IMG/VR virus record: IMGVR_UViG_3300034073_004211
Coordinates: 1-22,905 of that record
From: a virus
Reading direction: 5' to 3' (one strand)
DNA length: 22,905 bases
Part shown: piece by piece, positions 14,236 through 20,495 of the stretch
How the letters are laid out: each line of letters opens with the position of its first letter
How positions within the stretch are numbered: the stretch's first letter is position 1
The notes under the pieces: model-generated
What the model was told of the DNA's origin: nothing
The model's input: only the letters and a program-made list of their open reading frames with translations
The model's database searches: none
Position numbers and translations under genes: made by a program

Positions 14236-15107
14236 TGGCACCTATTGTATCAAGAATTTCTCAATCTTTTGGATTTGGTAATAGAAAAAAATTAAGGGGG
14301 GCCTCCGGACCAAAAAATATACAAATCTATCTTTGGGGTGGGTTTGGTACACCGGGCAGGGGCGGCGCGCCAGGCGGCGGCGGATGGGTACAAATACAAG
14401 GAACTGCTAATCCAGGAACAGTTATTGGATATATTGTTGGATCTAGAGATGGAGCAAGAAATTTTTATACTGGAGGAGGCGGGTCTCGCGCAGCTGGCGG
14501 GTTTTCTGCAGCTTTTGTTGGTCCAGTAGATGGCACTACAGGTAGAACTTATGTATTGGGAGTTGCTGGCGGTGCCGGCGGTGGCGGAAATGATGGATAT
14601 GATAGCGCACAAGGCGGTGCTGGGGGTGGACCTTCTGGTACAACTGCAGTAGAGATTCCAGATTTTGGTTTACGGGGTGGTGGTGCCACTCAAAATGCCG
14701 GCGGTGGCGGCGGATCAGGCGCAAGTTCAGGAGGTCAGTGGTTAGGTGGGAATGGCGCATCCCCCACCGAAGGCGGCGGCGGCGGCGGTGGTTGGTATGG
14801 TGGTGGCGGTGGTGGCACTAATGGTGGATATGATGCAGGAGGAGGTGGAGGATCAGGATATGTTAATTCCGGAACAGTAACTCAACCTGGATTTGGTTCT
14901 TTTACAATTACATCAACTACAAATCTGTCAGGAAATGGAGCTCCAGGTAGTCCCTCTGGTGGAAGTGGAACATATAATAATCCTAGCCCATATCCAAACG
15001 CCCCAGGCACTACTGGAAAAGTTCTTATTGTTGTAAATAACGTAGTAGTTGTTGATGACACATCTGCACCACCAGGATCTGCAGTAGAAACTTATACCAT
15101 AATTTGA
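14235..15107 (+). CDS. Glycine-rich putative fiber tip / adhesin (third of three)
   Basis: This is a 290-residue protein. A basic N-terminus (about 1-26, SFGFGNRKKLRG) leads into QIYLWGGFGTPGRGGAPGGG and glycine-rich repeats up to about residue 215. The region encoding residues about 175-200 contains runs of GGC/GGT codons. The end (GKVLIVVNNVVVVDD, then PPGSAVETYTII) is a short beta tail. It is the third glycine-rich protein in the window and, like the second, directly follows other fiber genes. The stop codon lies inside the -35 box of the promoter at 15104. A receptor-binding tip like the glycine-rich adhesins of some T4-like phages is the best inference. Confidence 0.75.
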   Translation: MAPIVSRISQSFGFGNRKKLRGASGPKNIQIYLWGGFGTPGRGGAPGGGGWVQIQGTANPGTVIGYIVGSRDGARNFYTGGGGSRAAGGFSAAFVGPVDGTTGRTYVLGVAGGAGGGGNDGYDSAQGGAGGGPSGTTAVEIPDFGLRGGGATQNAGGGGGSGASSGGQWLGGNGASPTEGGGGGGGWYGGGGGGTNGGYDAGGGGGSGYVNSGTVTQPGFGSFTITSTTNLSGNGAPGSPSGGSGTYNNPSPYPNAPGTTGKVLIVVNNVVVVDDTSAPPGSAVETYTII

Positions 15108-15132
15108 CATAACTCAAAAACTCATCTATAAT
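15104..15132 (+). promoter_or_regulatory. Consensus sigma-70 promoter (TTGACA, 17 bp, TATAAT)
   Basis: TTGACA at 15104-15109 and TATAAT at 15127-15132 are both perfect matches, with the optimal 17-base spacer. A start about seven bases after the -10 box would leave a leader of about 16 bases before the ATG at 15155. Host RNA polymerase could use this without phage factors, so the sugar module may be expressed early although it lies among late genes. Confidence 0.85.
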
Positions 15133-15154
15133 AATCACATCATCTTGAGCGAAT

Positions 15155-15514
15155 ATGAAGACCCTTTGTAACGAATACGAAGAAAGCGTATATCTTTTTC
15201 CAGACTTTATCCCAATCAGATTTGATGAAGATCTGGGTCAGTGGTGGATTGACAATACCATGATTCCAGATCTACCTCACTACTACGTTCTTCATGAAGA
15301 TGTAGAAGAACCAAAGAATTGGTACAAGAAAAAATATAAATTCAATCCAACTGATGGGTGGAGATTCAATCCAGATTGGGATGGAGAAGATCTCAAACTT
15401 CATAGAAACTTTGAAAGAAAACTGCACAAGATGCTCAAAGTTCTCTATCAAAAAGATATTCTAACAGAAGAAGAGATGAATAACCTATTCAACACTGATG
15501 ATAATCAACTATGA
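15155..15514 (+). CDS. Unknown protein heading the sugar module
   Basis: This 119-residue protein is aromatic and acidic. It starts MKTLCNEYEESVYLFPDFIP. The middle contains GQWWIDNTMIPDLPHYYVL and GWRFNPDWDGED. The C-terminal 40 residues look like a helical hairpin (ERKLHKMLKVLYQKDILTEEEMNNLF). I recognise no family. It is the first gene behind the consensus sigma-70 promoter and overlaps the glycosyltransferase-like gene by ATGA, so it probably serves the same pathway or is an early phage protein that shares the transcript. Function cannot be assigned. Confidence 0.65.
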   Translation: MKTLCNEYEESVYLFPDFIPIRFDEDLGQWWIDNTMIPDLPHYYVLHEDVEEPKNWYKKKYKFNPTDGWRFNPDWDGEDLKLHRNFERKLHKMLKVLYQKDILTEEEMNNLFNTDDNQL

Positions 15515-16509
15515 GTCGTTTTGGAACTAAAGAACTTCTCAACTATTGGGCAGGAACTGACCAGTTTTTAGATTATAATTTTATTCCTGGGGTGCAGACA
15601 GAAACCATGGGACGTAAAGAGTTCTATGCTGACTTCATGTGCTCCAGTGTTTACATCTGGAGTGAGTATTTACAAAACAAACTCACAAAACCATCATATT
15701 ATGTTCACCTAGGTGCGAGTCCTTTTGTTTATGCTGATGCACTGATTCCAAGGCAAGAAAGAAAAGGTATCTGCATCTTTCTTCCAAAGGGAGATATTGC
15801 AACTGGAATTGATTTCAATAAGGTTGTCTACGAAAACTTTAGACAAATCGTATCAACTTCTAATGAACCAGTTTATGCAATGGCACCTGCAGAACAAAAG
15901 GATGAATGGTATCGTGCCTTTGCATATGAAGGATTGGAAAATGTGAAAATTATCAGCATTTTCAATGATCCAGGTATTGAAGAATGGCAATTAGGTCTTG
16001 CTGTGGCAATGGGAAAGTTTAAGTTATTTTATTTCCCACTCTTTACATCAGCAACTCTTTATGCATATTATAGTGGTGCAATCGTTCGTTATTACGATCC
16101 TGGTGATATTTTCTATCGCTTTGACAAAGAGAGTACGATTGATACCTATGCCAATCTAGAACTAATTCACAAGAAGTTTGAAGATCTTTGGATACAGAAT
16201 GTAGATGATCGTGAAATTATATCCAGCATGGTCAAATTGTTTCTGTGTCCACACAAAAGGGAAACACCAGAACAATTACTCAAATCTCTTTACATGTTAA
16301 ACTTTTATTCAAATCGTTTGACTGAGAATCATGGTAGAATGTGGGATGATTGGTTCTATGGAAACTCTACAGGTAGAATCATTCCTGAAGCAGTTCCTCT
16401 TTCGTTATATGATAAAGACAAAGCGATAGAAAAACTTGAGATGAAGTGTAAAATGTATGATAAAATGGAGTATCATCCTGAAGTTGCTAAACTGATTCCT
16501 GAACTATGA
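15511..16509 (+). CDS. Glycosyltransferase-like protein (paralog of 4200-5168)
   Basis: This is a 332-residue protein. The region LGASPFVYADALIPRQERKG, then ICIFLPKGD, then KLFYFPLFTSATLYAYYSGA with IVRYYDPGDIFYRF matches the paralog at 4200 block by block; a later helical block (MVKLFLCPHKRETPEQLLKSL) also aligns with LSLDLLETPSNLYKKL. The strand, Thr-Ser-Ala, helix, strand order resembles the donor-binding half of GT-B glycosyltransferases. It overlaps the KdsB-like gene by ATGA, which makes a CMP-sugar-using transferase an attractive but unproven idea. No membrane segment is seen, so it should be cytoplasmic. Confidence 0.7.
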   Translation: MSRFGTKELLNYWAGTDQFLDYNFIPGVQTETMGRKEFYADFMCSSVYIWSEYLQNKLTKPSYYVHLGASPFVYADALIPRQERKGICIFLPKGDIATGIDFNKVVYENFRQIVSTSNEPVYAMAPAEQKDEWYRAFAYEGLENVKIISIFNDPGIEEWQLGLAVAMGKFKLFYFPLFTSATLYAYYSGAIVRYYDPGDIFYRFDKESTIDTYANLELIHKKFEDLWIQNVDDREIISSMVKLFLCPHKRETPEQLLKSLYMLNFYSNRLTENHGRMWDDWFYGNSTGRIIPEAVPLSLYDKDKAIEKLEMKCKMYDKMEYHPEVAKLIPEL

Positions 16510-17231
16510 TTACTTGTATTATTCCTGCTCGATTAGGATCATCAAGATTTCCTGGCAAACCATTATACAAAATCAAAGGAAAAGAGATGATTTTGCATGT
16601 AATTGATCGTGCAAAAGAAAGTATTAAAATTGATGAGATTGTTGTTGCAACTGAAGATCAGGACATCTATGATGTTGTGACAAATTATGGGCACAAGTGT
16701 ATCATTACTGAAAAATGTCCTACATGTACGCATAGAGTTTATCTGTGCTCTCACATGTTAGATCGTCGTCCAGATTATGTTGTCAATCTTCAAGGTGATG
16801 AACCATGCATGAATGTGACTGCCATGGACGCAATGATTCAATATGCAGTTGATCATAAACATCAGATGGTTCAGGCAATTTACAATATTGATGAAAATGA
16901 TCTTGCGGATGAAGATTGTGTAAAGGCAGTTGTAAACAACAATTGTATCATTTGGTTATCGAGGAATCCAGAAAAAGAATGGATGATCAATCGTCACATT
17001 TTTGGCATATCTGGTCTTTACGTTTATGACTACGATACGATTTCAAAATTCGGACAGTATGACTTGCGTATGGTAGAAGACTGTGCTAGTCTTGATACGT
17101 TAGGTTTTATTGGAAAAGTACCAGTAAGACCATTTAATATTCAAACAAGAACACATGCCGTTGATCGTTTATCTGACATTGAAGTGGTAAAAGATGAAAT
17201 ACATCGTAGACATAGATGGAACAATCTGTGA
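16506..17231 (+). CDS. kdsB: CMP-sugar synthetase, KdsB-like (3-deoxy-manno-octulosonate cytidylyltransferase family)
   Basis: The protein has 241 residues, close to the usual KdsB length of about 250. It shows the family motifs in order: IIPARLGSSRFPGKPL (5-20, nucleotide binding), MILHVIDRA (28-36), VVATEDQDI (46-54), VVNLQGDEP (92-100) and the C-terminal DRLSDIEVV (220-228). FGISGLYVYDYDTISKF corresponds to the HxGIYxYR region. The usual SGTDR loop is replaced by CTHRV (74-78), which may change sugar specificity. KdsB activates Kdo with CTP to CMP-Kdo for LPS or capsule. The acceptor here could be a fiber or the host surface. The 38-base overlap with the next gene implies co-expression. 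Confidence 0.82.
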   Translation: MITCIIPARLGSSRFPGKPLYKIKGKEMILHVIDRAKESIKIDEIVVATEDQDIYDVVTNYGHKCIITEKCPTCTHRVYLCSHMLDRRPDYVVNLQGDEPCMNVTAMDAMIQYAVDHKHQMVQAIYNIDENDLADEDCVKAVVNNNCIIWLSRNPEKEWMINRHIFGISGLYVYDYDTISKFGQYDLRMVEDCASLDTLGFIGKVPVRPFNIQTRTHAVDRLSDIEVVKDEIHRRHRWNNL

Positions 17232-17520
17232 ACATGTAAACAATCCAGGATTTGGAACTGGTAAAGTTTATTATGATCGCATTGAGAAGATAAATCAACT
17301 CTTTGATGAAGGACATGAAATTATCTACTACACTGCTCGTGGAATGGGAGAATATGATGGATCTATTCACAATGCTCATCAAAAGTGGTATAATTACACA
17401 TATAATCAACTAGAAACTTGGGGATGTAAGTTTACTAAACTCATTCTTGGAAAATATTCTGGCGACATTTACATTGACGATAAAGGAGTAAACAGTGACG
17501 ATTTCTTTAGATCTAATTGA
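17194..17520 (+). CDS. HAD-family phosphatase of the capsule/LPS biosynthesis type
   Basis: The protein has 108 residues. HAD motif I is VDIDGTIC (D6, D8), motif II is YYTARGMGEY (T47), a GK (K87) fits motif III, and IDDKGVNSDDFF (D95, D96) is motif IV. It has no cap domain. Short HAD proteins with the YTARGM...Y motif are found in polysaccharide gene clusters, where they dephosphorylate sugar phosphates. It lies between a KdsB-like and an SIS-type gene, as expected for a sugar-phosphate step. The start overlaps the end of the KdsB-like gene by 38 bases; the DIDGT motif itself is encoded in the overlap, so the overlap cannot be a start-site error. Confidence 0.82.
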   Translation: MKYIVDIDGTICEHVNNPGFGTGKVYYDRIEKINQLFDEGHEIIYYTARGMGEYDGSIHNAHQKWYNYTYNQLETWGCKFTKLILGKYSGDIYIDDKGVNSDDFFRSN

Positions 17521-17965
17521 ACTGGTCAACCAATCAAACAGTATTGCTATTATTGGAAATGGCGGAAATCTTGCTATTGCCCAACATGTTGCAAGTGATA
17601 TGAATAGGTATCTTGGTAAATTCTGTTTTGCTCCAGATGCTGTTCATCTTTCTGCACTATCTAAAGATCAACCATGGCATCTTCCGTGGATTGAATATGC
17701 TGCTAAACATGCAGATTTGATTCTTGGAATCAGCACAAGGAATGATTCTCCGATTGCAAATAGTTTAGCATATGTTAATTGTAAGACGTATTTGTTTGCA
17801 CCAGAAAAACATGAAACAGTTCCTACCGTCGTTGTAGATAAAAATAGTTGTCAAAGATTAGATTCTACAAAAGAAAATCTAACATTCCATGAATTTGAAG
17901 TGGAAGTTTTGTGGCAGTTTTATATGTTGTTCCAAGCATGTGGTGCTGACTTGATGACTATTTGA
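17495..17965 (+). CDS. SIS-domain sugar-phosphate isomerase, GmhA-like
   Basis: This is a 156-residue protein. AIIGNGGNLAIAQHVASDMNR (about 18-38) matches the GNGGSAADAQHFAAE motif of phosphoheptose isomerase GmhA, and LILGISTRNDSP (75-86) matches the second phosphate-binding loop. The C-terminal helix (FHEFEVEVLWQFYMLF) fits the SIS fold. GmhA is usually about 190 residues with an N-terminal helical extension; this protein starts almost directly at the SIS core, so it is shorter. It would act on a ketose phosphate upstream of the sugar activated by KdsB. Arabinose-5-phosphate isomerase-like activity is an alternative. It overlaps the HAD gene by 26 bases. Confidence 0.8.
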   Translation: MTISLDLIELVNQSNSIAIIGNGGNLAIAQHVASDMNRYLGKFCFAPDAVHLSALSKDQPWHLPWIEYAAKHADLILGISTRNDSPIANSLAYVNCKTYLFAPEKHETVPTVVVDKNSCQRLDSTKENLTFHEFEVEVLWQFYMLFQACGADLMTI

Positions 17966-17969
17966 TGTA

Positions 17970-17977
17970 CATAAATA
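17970..17977 (+). promoter_or_regulatory. T4-type late promoter-like element (CATAAATA)
   Basis: CATAAATA lies 25 bases before the ATG at 17995 and is followed by ACTAAAAA. The exact 15-mer ATAAATAACTAAAAA is shared with 7543 and 13190. It separates the sugar module from the last fiber gene. Confidence 0.75.
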
Positions 17978-17994
17978 ACTAAAAACTGTGTGCA

Positions 17995-19587
17995 ATGACT
18001 AGAGCACGTAATATAGCAAAACTTTTATCAGAACAAGTATCTGGCGATGTAAATATTTCTGGTATCCTTACAGCTGCGATATTGTTTGGTGAGGGTTCTG
18101 GTATTACTGGAGTAACGGCAGTTGGTTCTGGTGTAACTATTCTTGATGATGGAGTCAGCAAAGGGGCAGCATCAAAAATAGATTTTGCCGATTATTTTAC
18201 TGTATCTAATATCAGTTCTGGTATTGCAACAATTACCGTTGGAATTACTACTGAAAACGTTAATTCAAGTCAAATCAATAATTCTGGCATAACTACAACT
18301 GCGACATTATCAGTAACTGGGCAATCAACACTTTCAAATCTAAATGTAGGAAGTGGAATTGCAACAGTATCTGGGCAAACAGACCTTACTAATCTAAGTG
18401 TAACTGGAGTTTCTACTTTCGCAGGAGTTACTACATCTACTTCTACTTTATTTGCAAATCAGTTAAGTGTAACTGGAGTTTCTACTTTCGCAGGAGTTAC
18501 TACATCTACTTCTACTTTATTTGCAAATCAGTTAAGTGTAACTGGAGTTTCTACTTTCGCAGGAGTTACTACAGTAACATCAAATACATTTTTTGCAAAA
18601 GCGATTAATGTTAGCGGTATCAGCACTATTTCTGAACTAGATGTACTCAATGATGTTACTGCATTCAAAAGAGTAGAAGTTGCTGGCGTATCTACAATGT
18701 CTAATGGTGGTTACTCCACCCTTGGTATTGTAACAGCATCATCATTTGTTGGAGATGGATCTCAACTGACTGGTATTAGTGTTGGAAGCACAGCAGATAT
18801 AAGAACAAGCAGTCTTGTAGTTTCTGGTGTTTCTACATTTACAGGAAATGTAAGTGTGGGATCTTCATTTACATATACCTCTGGCAATGCTGCGATATTT
18901 ACTGCACCTGCTCGCCCATCACTGTCAATTTATCAAAGCACTTCCACAAATGAAGCATTTTTAGAATATGCTGGAACTGATCTTAACATTAGATCATATG
19001 GTTCTACTTATATTTGGTCTGATGTAGATGGATCTGCTGGATTTCCATTAGTTGCAGATTCAAGTGGTTCTGCTCAATTATATTTTGGAACGAATAAAAA
19101 ACTTGAAACTCTTGGTGCTGGTGTAACAATTACTGGAACCACCTTTACAAATCAGTTGAATGTTTCTGGTGTTACAACATTAGGAACGGTTCAAGTTTCT
19201 TCTGGTATTATTACTGCATCATCGGGCATTGTCACATATTATGGAGATACTTCAAATGCTATTGATGGTAGATGGGTTTTAGGTGCCAATGGAACGTCTG
19301 ATTATACCTTCACTGGAATTGGATTTACTCAAACGACCAATGATCCAATTCTATATCTTGCAAGAGGTAGAGTGTATGAGTTTGTAAACAACTCTGGTGG
19401 AGCTCACCCATTTCAAATTCGTGTAAGTGATGGTGGTGCTGCTTATGATAATGGAGTTACAAATAACGGTGCTGCAACTGGAACAATAAGGTTTGAAGTT
19501 CCATTTAATGCATCAAATACTCTTTACTATCAATGCACCAATCACTCAGGAATGGGAAACACAATTACGATTTATCCCACCATCTGA
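17995..19587 (+). CDS. Long fiber protein with a C-terminal cupredoxin-like copper-site domain
   Basis: This is a 530-residue protein, the largest in the window. The N-terminus is MTRARNIAKLLSEQVSGDVN. The shaft has VSGVSTF/VTGVSTF repeats, including 2.6 exact copies of a 23-residue unit, and ITASSFVGDGSQLTGI-type modules. Residues about 420-530 differ: DPILYLARGRVYEFVNNSGG, H471 in GGAHPFQI, and C514, H517 and M520 in YYQCTNHSGMGNTITI. His, then Cys-x2-His-x2-Met is the type 1 copper ligand set with amicyanin-like spacing, and the strand pattern fits a cupredoxin fold. Copper binding is predicted, not shown. A terminator follows the stop. Confidence 0.83.
   Translation: MTRARNIAKLLSEQVSGDVNISGILTAAILFGEGSGITGVTAVGSGVTILDDGVSKGAASKIDFADYFTVSNISSGIATITVGITTENVNSSQINNSGITTTATLSVTGQSTLSNLNVGSGIATVSGQTDLTNLSVTGVSTFAGVTTSTSTLFANQLSVTGVSTFAGVTTSTSTLFANQLSVTGVSTFAGVTTVTSNTFFAKAINVSGISTISELDVLNDVTAFKRVEVAGVSTMSNGGYSTLGIVTASSFVGDGSQLTGISVGSTADIRTSSLVVSGVSTFTGNVSVGSSFTYTSGNAAIFTAPARPSLSIYQSTSTNEAFLEYAGTDLNIRSYGSTYIWSDVDGSAGFPLVADSSGSAQLYFGTNKKLETLGAGVTITGTTFTNQLNVSGVTTLGTVQVSSGIITASSGIVTYYGDTSNAIDGRWVLGANGTSDYTFTGIGFTQTTNDPILYLARGRVYEFVNNSGGAHPFQIRVSDGGAAYDNGVTNNGAATGTIRFEVPFNASNTLYYQCTNHSGMGNTITIYPTI
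18395..18573 (+). repeat. 69-bp exact in-frame tandem repeat, about 2.6 copies
   Basis: Copies start at 18395, 18464 and 18533; identity is unbroken to 18573. The unit encodes 23 residues (beginning LSVTGVSTFAGVTTSTST). As in the fibers at 7566 and 13216 the length is a multiple of three, so unit number can change without breaking the protein. Confidence 0.95.
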
Positions 19588-19612
19588 TGTGACAGTCAAA
19601 TAAGTGGCACAG

Positions 19613-19644
19613 ACTCCTCCAGAATCGTCCTGGAGGGGTTTTAT
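19613..19644 (+). terminator. Rho-independent terminator after the last fiber gene
   Basis: CCTCCAG (19616-19622) pairs with CTGGAGG (19630-19636) around a seven-base loop; flanking ACT/GGT extends the stem to ten pairs with one G-T wobble. A TTTT run with a following TAT stretch completes the signal. It lies 26 bases after the stop of the 530-residue fiber and divides the late region from the small early-type genes. Confidence 0.88.
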
Positions 19645-19668
19645 AATGGAAGGGTAAGCAAAGACCCT

Positions 19669-19776
19669 ATGAGATTCACAACTCTTGATAGACTGCTGTT
19701 TATCGTGTCGTTTATGGCAATGATGAACTGGGGTGTACGTCTTACTCAAGTGGTATTTAATTATGCTCTGTCTTGA
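19669..19776 (+). CDS. Possible 35-residue membrane microprotein
   Basis: ATG at 19669 opens a 35-codon frame: MRFTTLDRLLFIVSFMAM, then MNWGVRLTQVVFNYALS. About residues 8-31 form a plausible single membrane span, with an Arg-rich start. A GGG-containing stretch lies upstream but no ideal Shine-Dalgarno sequence. The end overlaps the next gene by 14 bases, as is common for the small genes here. It could be a non-coding leader in front of 19763. No homolog can be named by eye. Confidence 0.42.
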   Translation: MRFTTLDRLLFIVSFMAMMNWGVRLTQVVFNYALS

Positions 19777-20200
19777 AACTTCTGGATACAATTACAGCAA
19801 GCGTCGTTGTGAGCGTATCGTCAATTGGTTTGTTCAGAAACATCTTCCACGACACAGATTGGACATTGTTGTTCATCATCGTGGGATGCTTCGTGATGGT
19901 GTTCACGGTTGGGTAGGTGTCACAGATTGTGATCATCGTCCTCGTGCATTTGAGATTGAAATGCACAATCAAATGCCTGCCGAACATTACACCAGAACCC
20001 TCCTACATGAACTCTGGCATGTATATCAACACGTCAAGGGTGCTCTCAGGGATAAGTATGGAAAGCGTCTCTGGAGGGGCATAGATCACACTGAGACGGA
20101 CTATTCAGAGCAACCATGGGAAGTGCAAGCATTTCAAATGGAGGAGGTTCTTTATGAGGAATACCTGTACTACTTGACAAAAACCCATAAATCCCTCTAG
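19763..20200 (+). CDS. SprT-like / zincin-type metallopeptidase-fold protein
   Basis: From ATG 19763 the protein has 145 residues; an upstream in-frame GTG at 19733 would add ten residues inside the preceding small gene and is less likely. LLHELWHVYQHV (81-92) has the HExxH zinc motif (H82, E83, H86), and QPWEVQAF (117-124) offers E120 as third ligand in the PWExxA context common to SprT-like and related zincins. The N-terminal part is Arg/His-rich. Phage proteins of this type are known from T4-like cyanophages, with unknown targets. It would act as a cytoplasmic protease on host or phage proteins, or the site may only be structural. There is no signal peptide. Confidence 0.78.
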   Translation: MLCLETSGYNYSKRRCERIVNWFVQKHLPRHRLDIVVHHRGMLRDGVHGWVGVTDCDHRPRAFEIEMHNQMPAEHYTRTLLHELWHVYQHVKGALRDKYGKRLWRGIDHTETDYSEQPWEVQAFQMEEVLYEEYLYYLTKTHKSL

Positions 20201-20203
20201 AAT
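20174..20203 (+). promoter_or_regulatory. Sigma-70-type promoter (TTGACA, 18 bp, TAGAAT)
   Basis: TTGACA at 20174-20179 is perfect and TAGAAT at 20198-20203 matches TATAAT at 5 of 6, with an 18-base spacer. It lies at the end of the metallopeptidase-like gene and would drive the small genes from 20220. Transcription starting near 20210 rules out the TTG at 20208 as a start codon. Confidence 0.7.
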
Positions 20204-20219
20204 ACCTTTGTTCGGTTTG

Positions 20220-20495
20220 ATGGAAATGTTAAAAACCTCTGATCCTTCAGATTCTTTACTCAATAAATGGCACATGGAAACTTACGAAAAGCAACGTCGT
20301 GATCGCCTTGGTGATGTGATTGGCGATTATTTGACGGATGAGGATACTACAGCGGTACAATTCTTTATTGAACTCAAACAAGAGATTCAAGAATGGGTGG
20401 ATTATCATCAAAAGTTTCTGCGTAAAGCACAAGATGTTCAGGCACTTGTGAATGGTCACAATCCAATTTCTGATTTTACTCTTGGGGACAAATGA
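20220..20495 (+). CDS. Small unknown protein, helical, early-region type
   Basis: From ATG 20220 the protein has 91 residues; ATG 20226 is an alternative. It is predicted to be mostly helical: MEMLKTSDPSDSLLNKWHME, then EKQRRDRLGDVIGDYLTDED and QFFIELKQEIQEWVDYHQKF with a charged heptad-like pattern that could form a short coiled coil. No enzymatic motif is seen. It is the first gene behind a sigma-70-type promoter with a very short leader, and its stop overlaps the next ATG. Function unknown; an early host-takeover role is only a guess from position. Confidence 0.72.
   Translation: MEMLKTSDPSDSLLNKWHMETYEKQRRDRLGDVIGDYLTDEDTTAVQFFIELKQEIQEWVDYHQKFLRKAQDVQALVNGHNPISDFTLGDK

Noticed and set aside
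7938-18573. The tandem repeats as a CRISPR array
   Set aside because: Repeats are contiguous without spacers, in frame, and inside fiber genes.
19642-19647. TATAAT hexamer just after the terminator stem as a promoter -10 box
   Set aside because: No -35-like sequence exists at 16-18 bases upstream, and the T-rich part belongs to the terminator.
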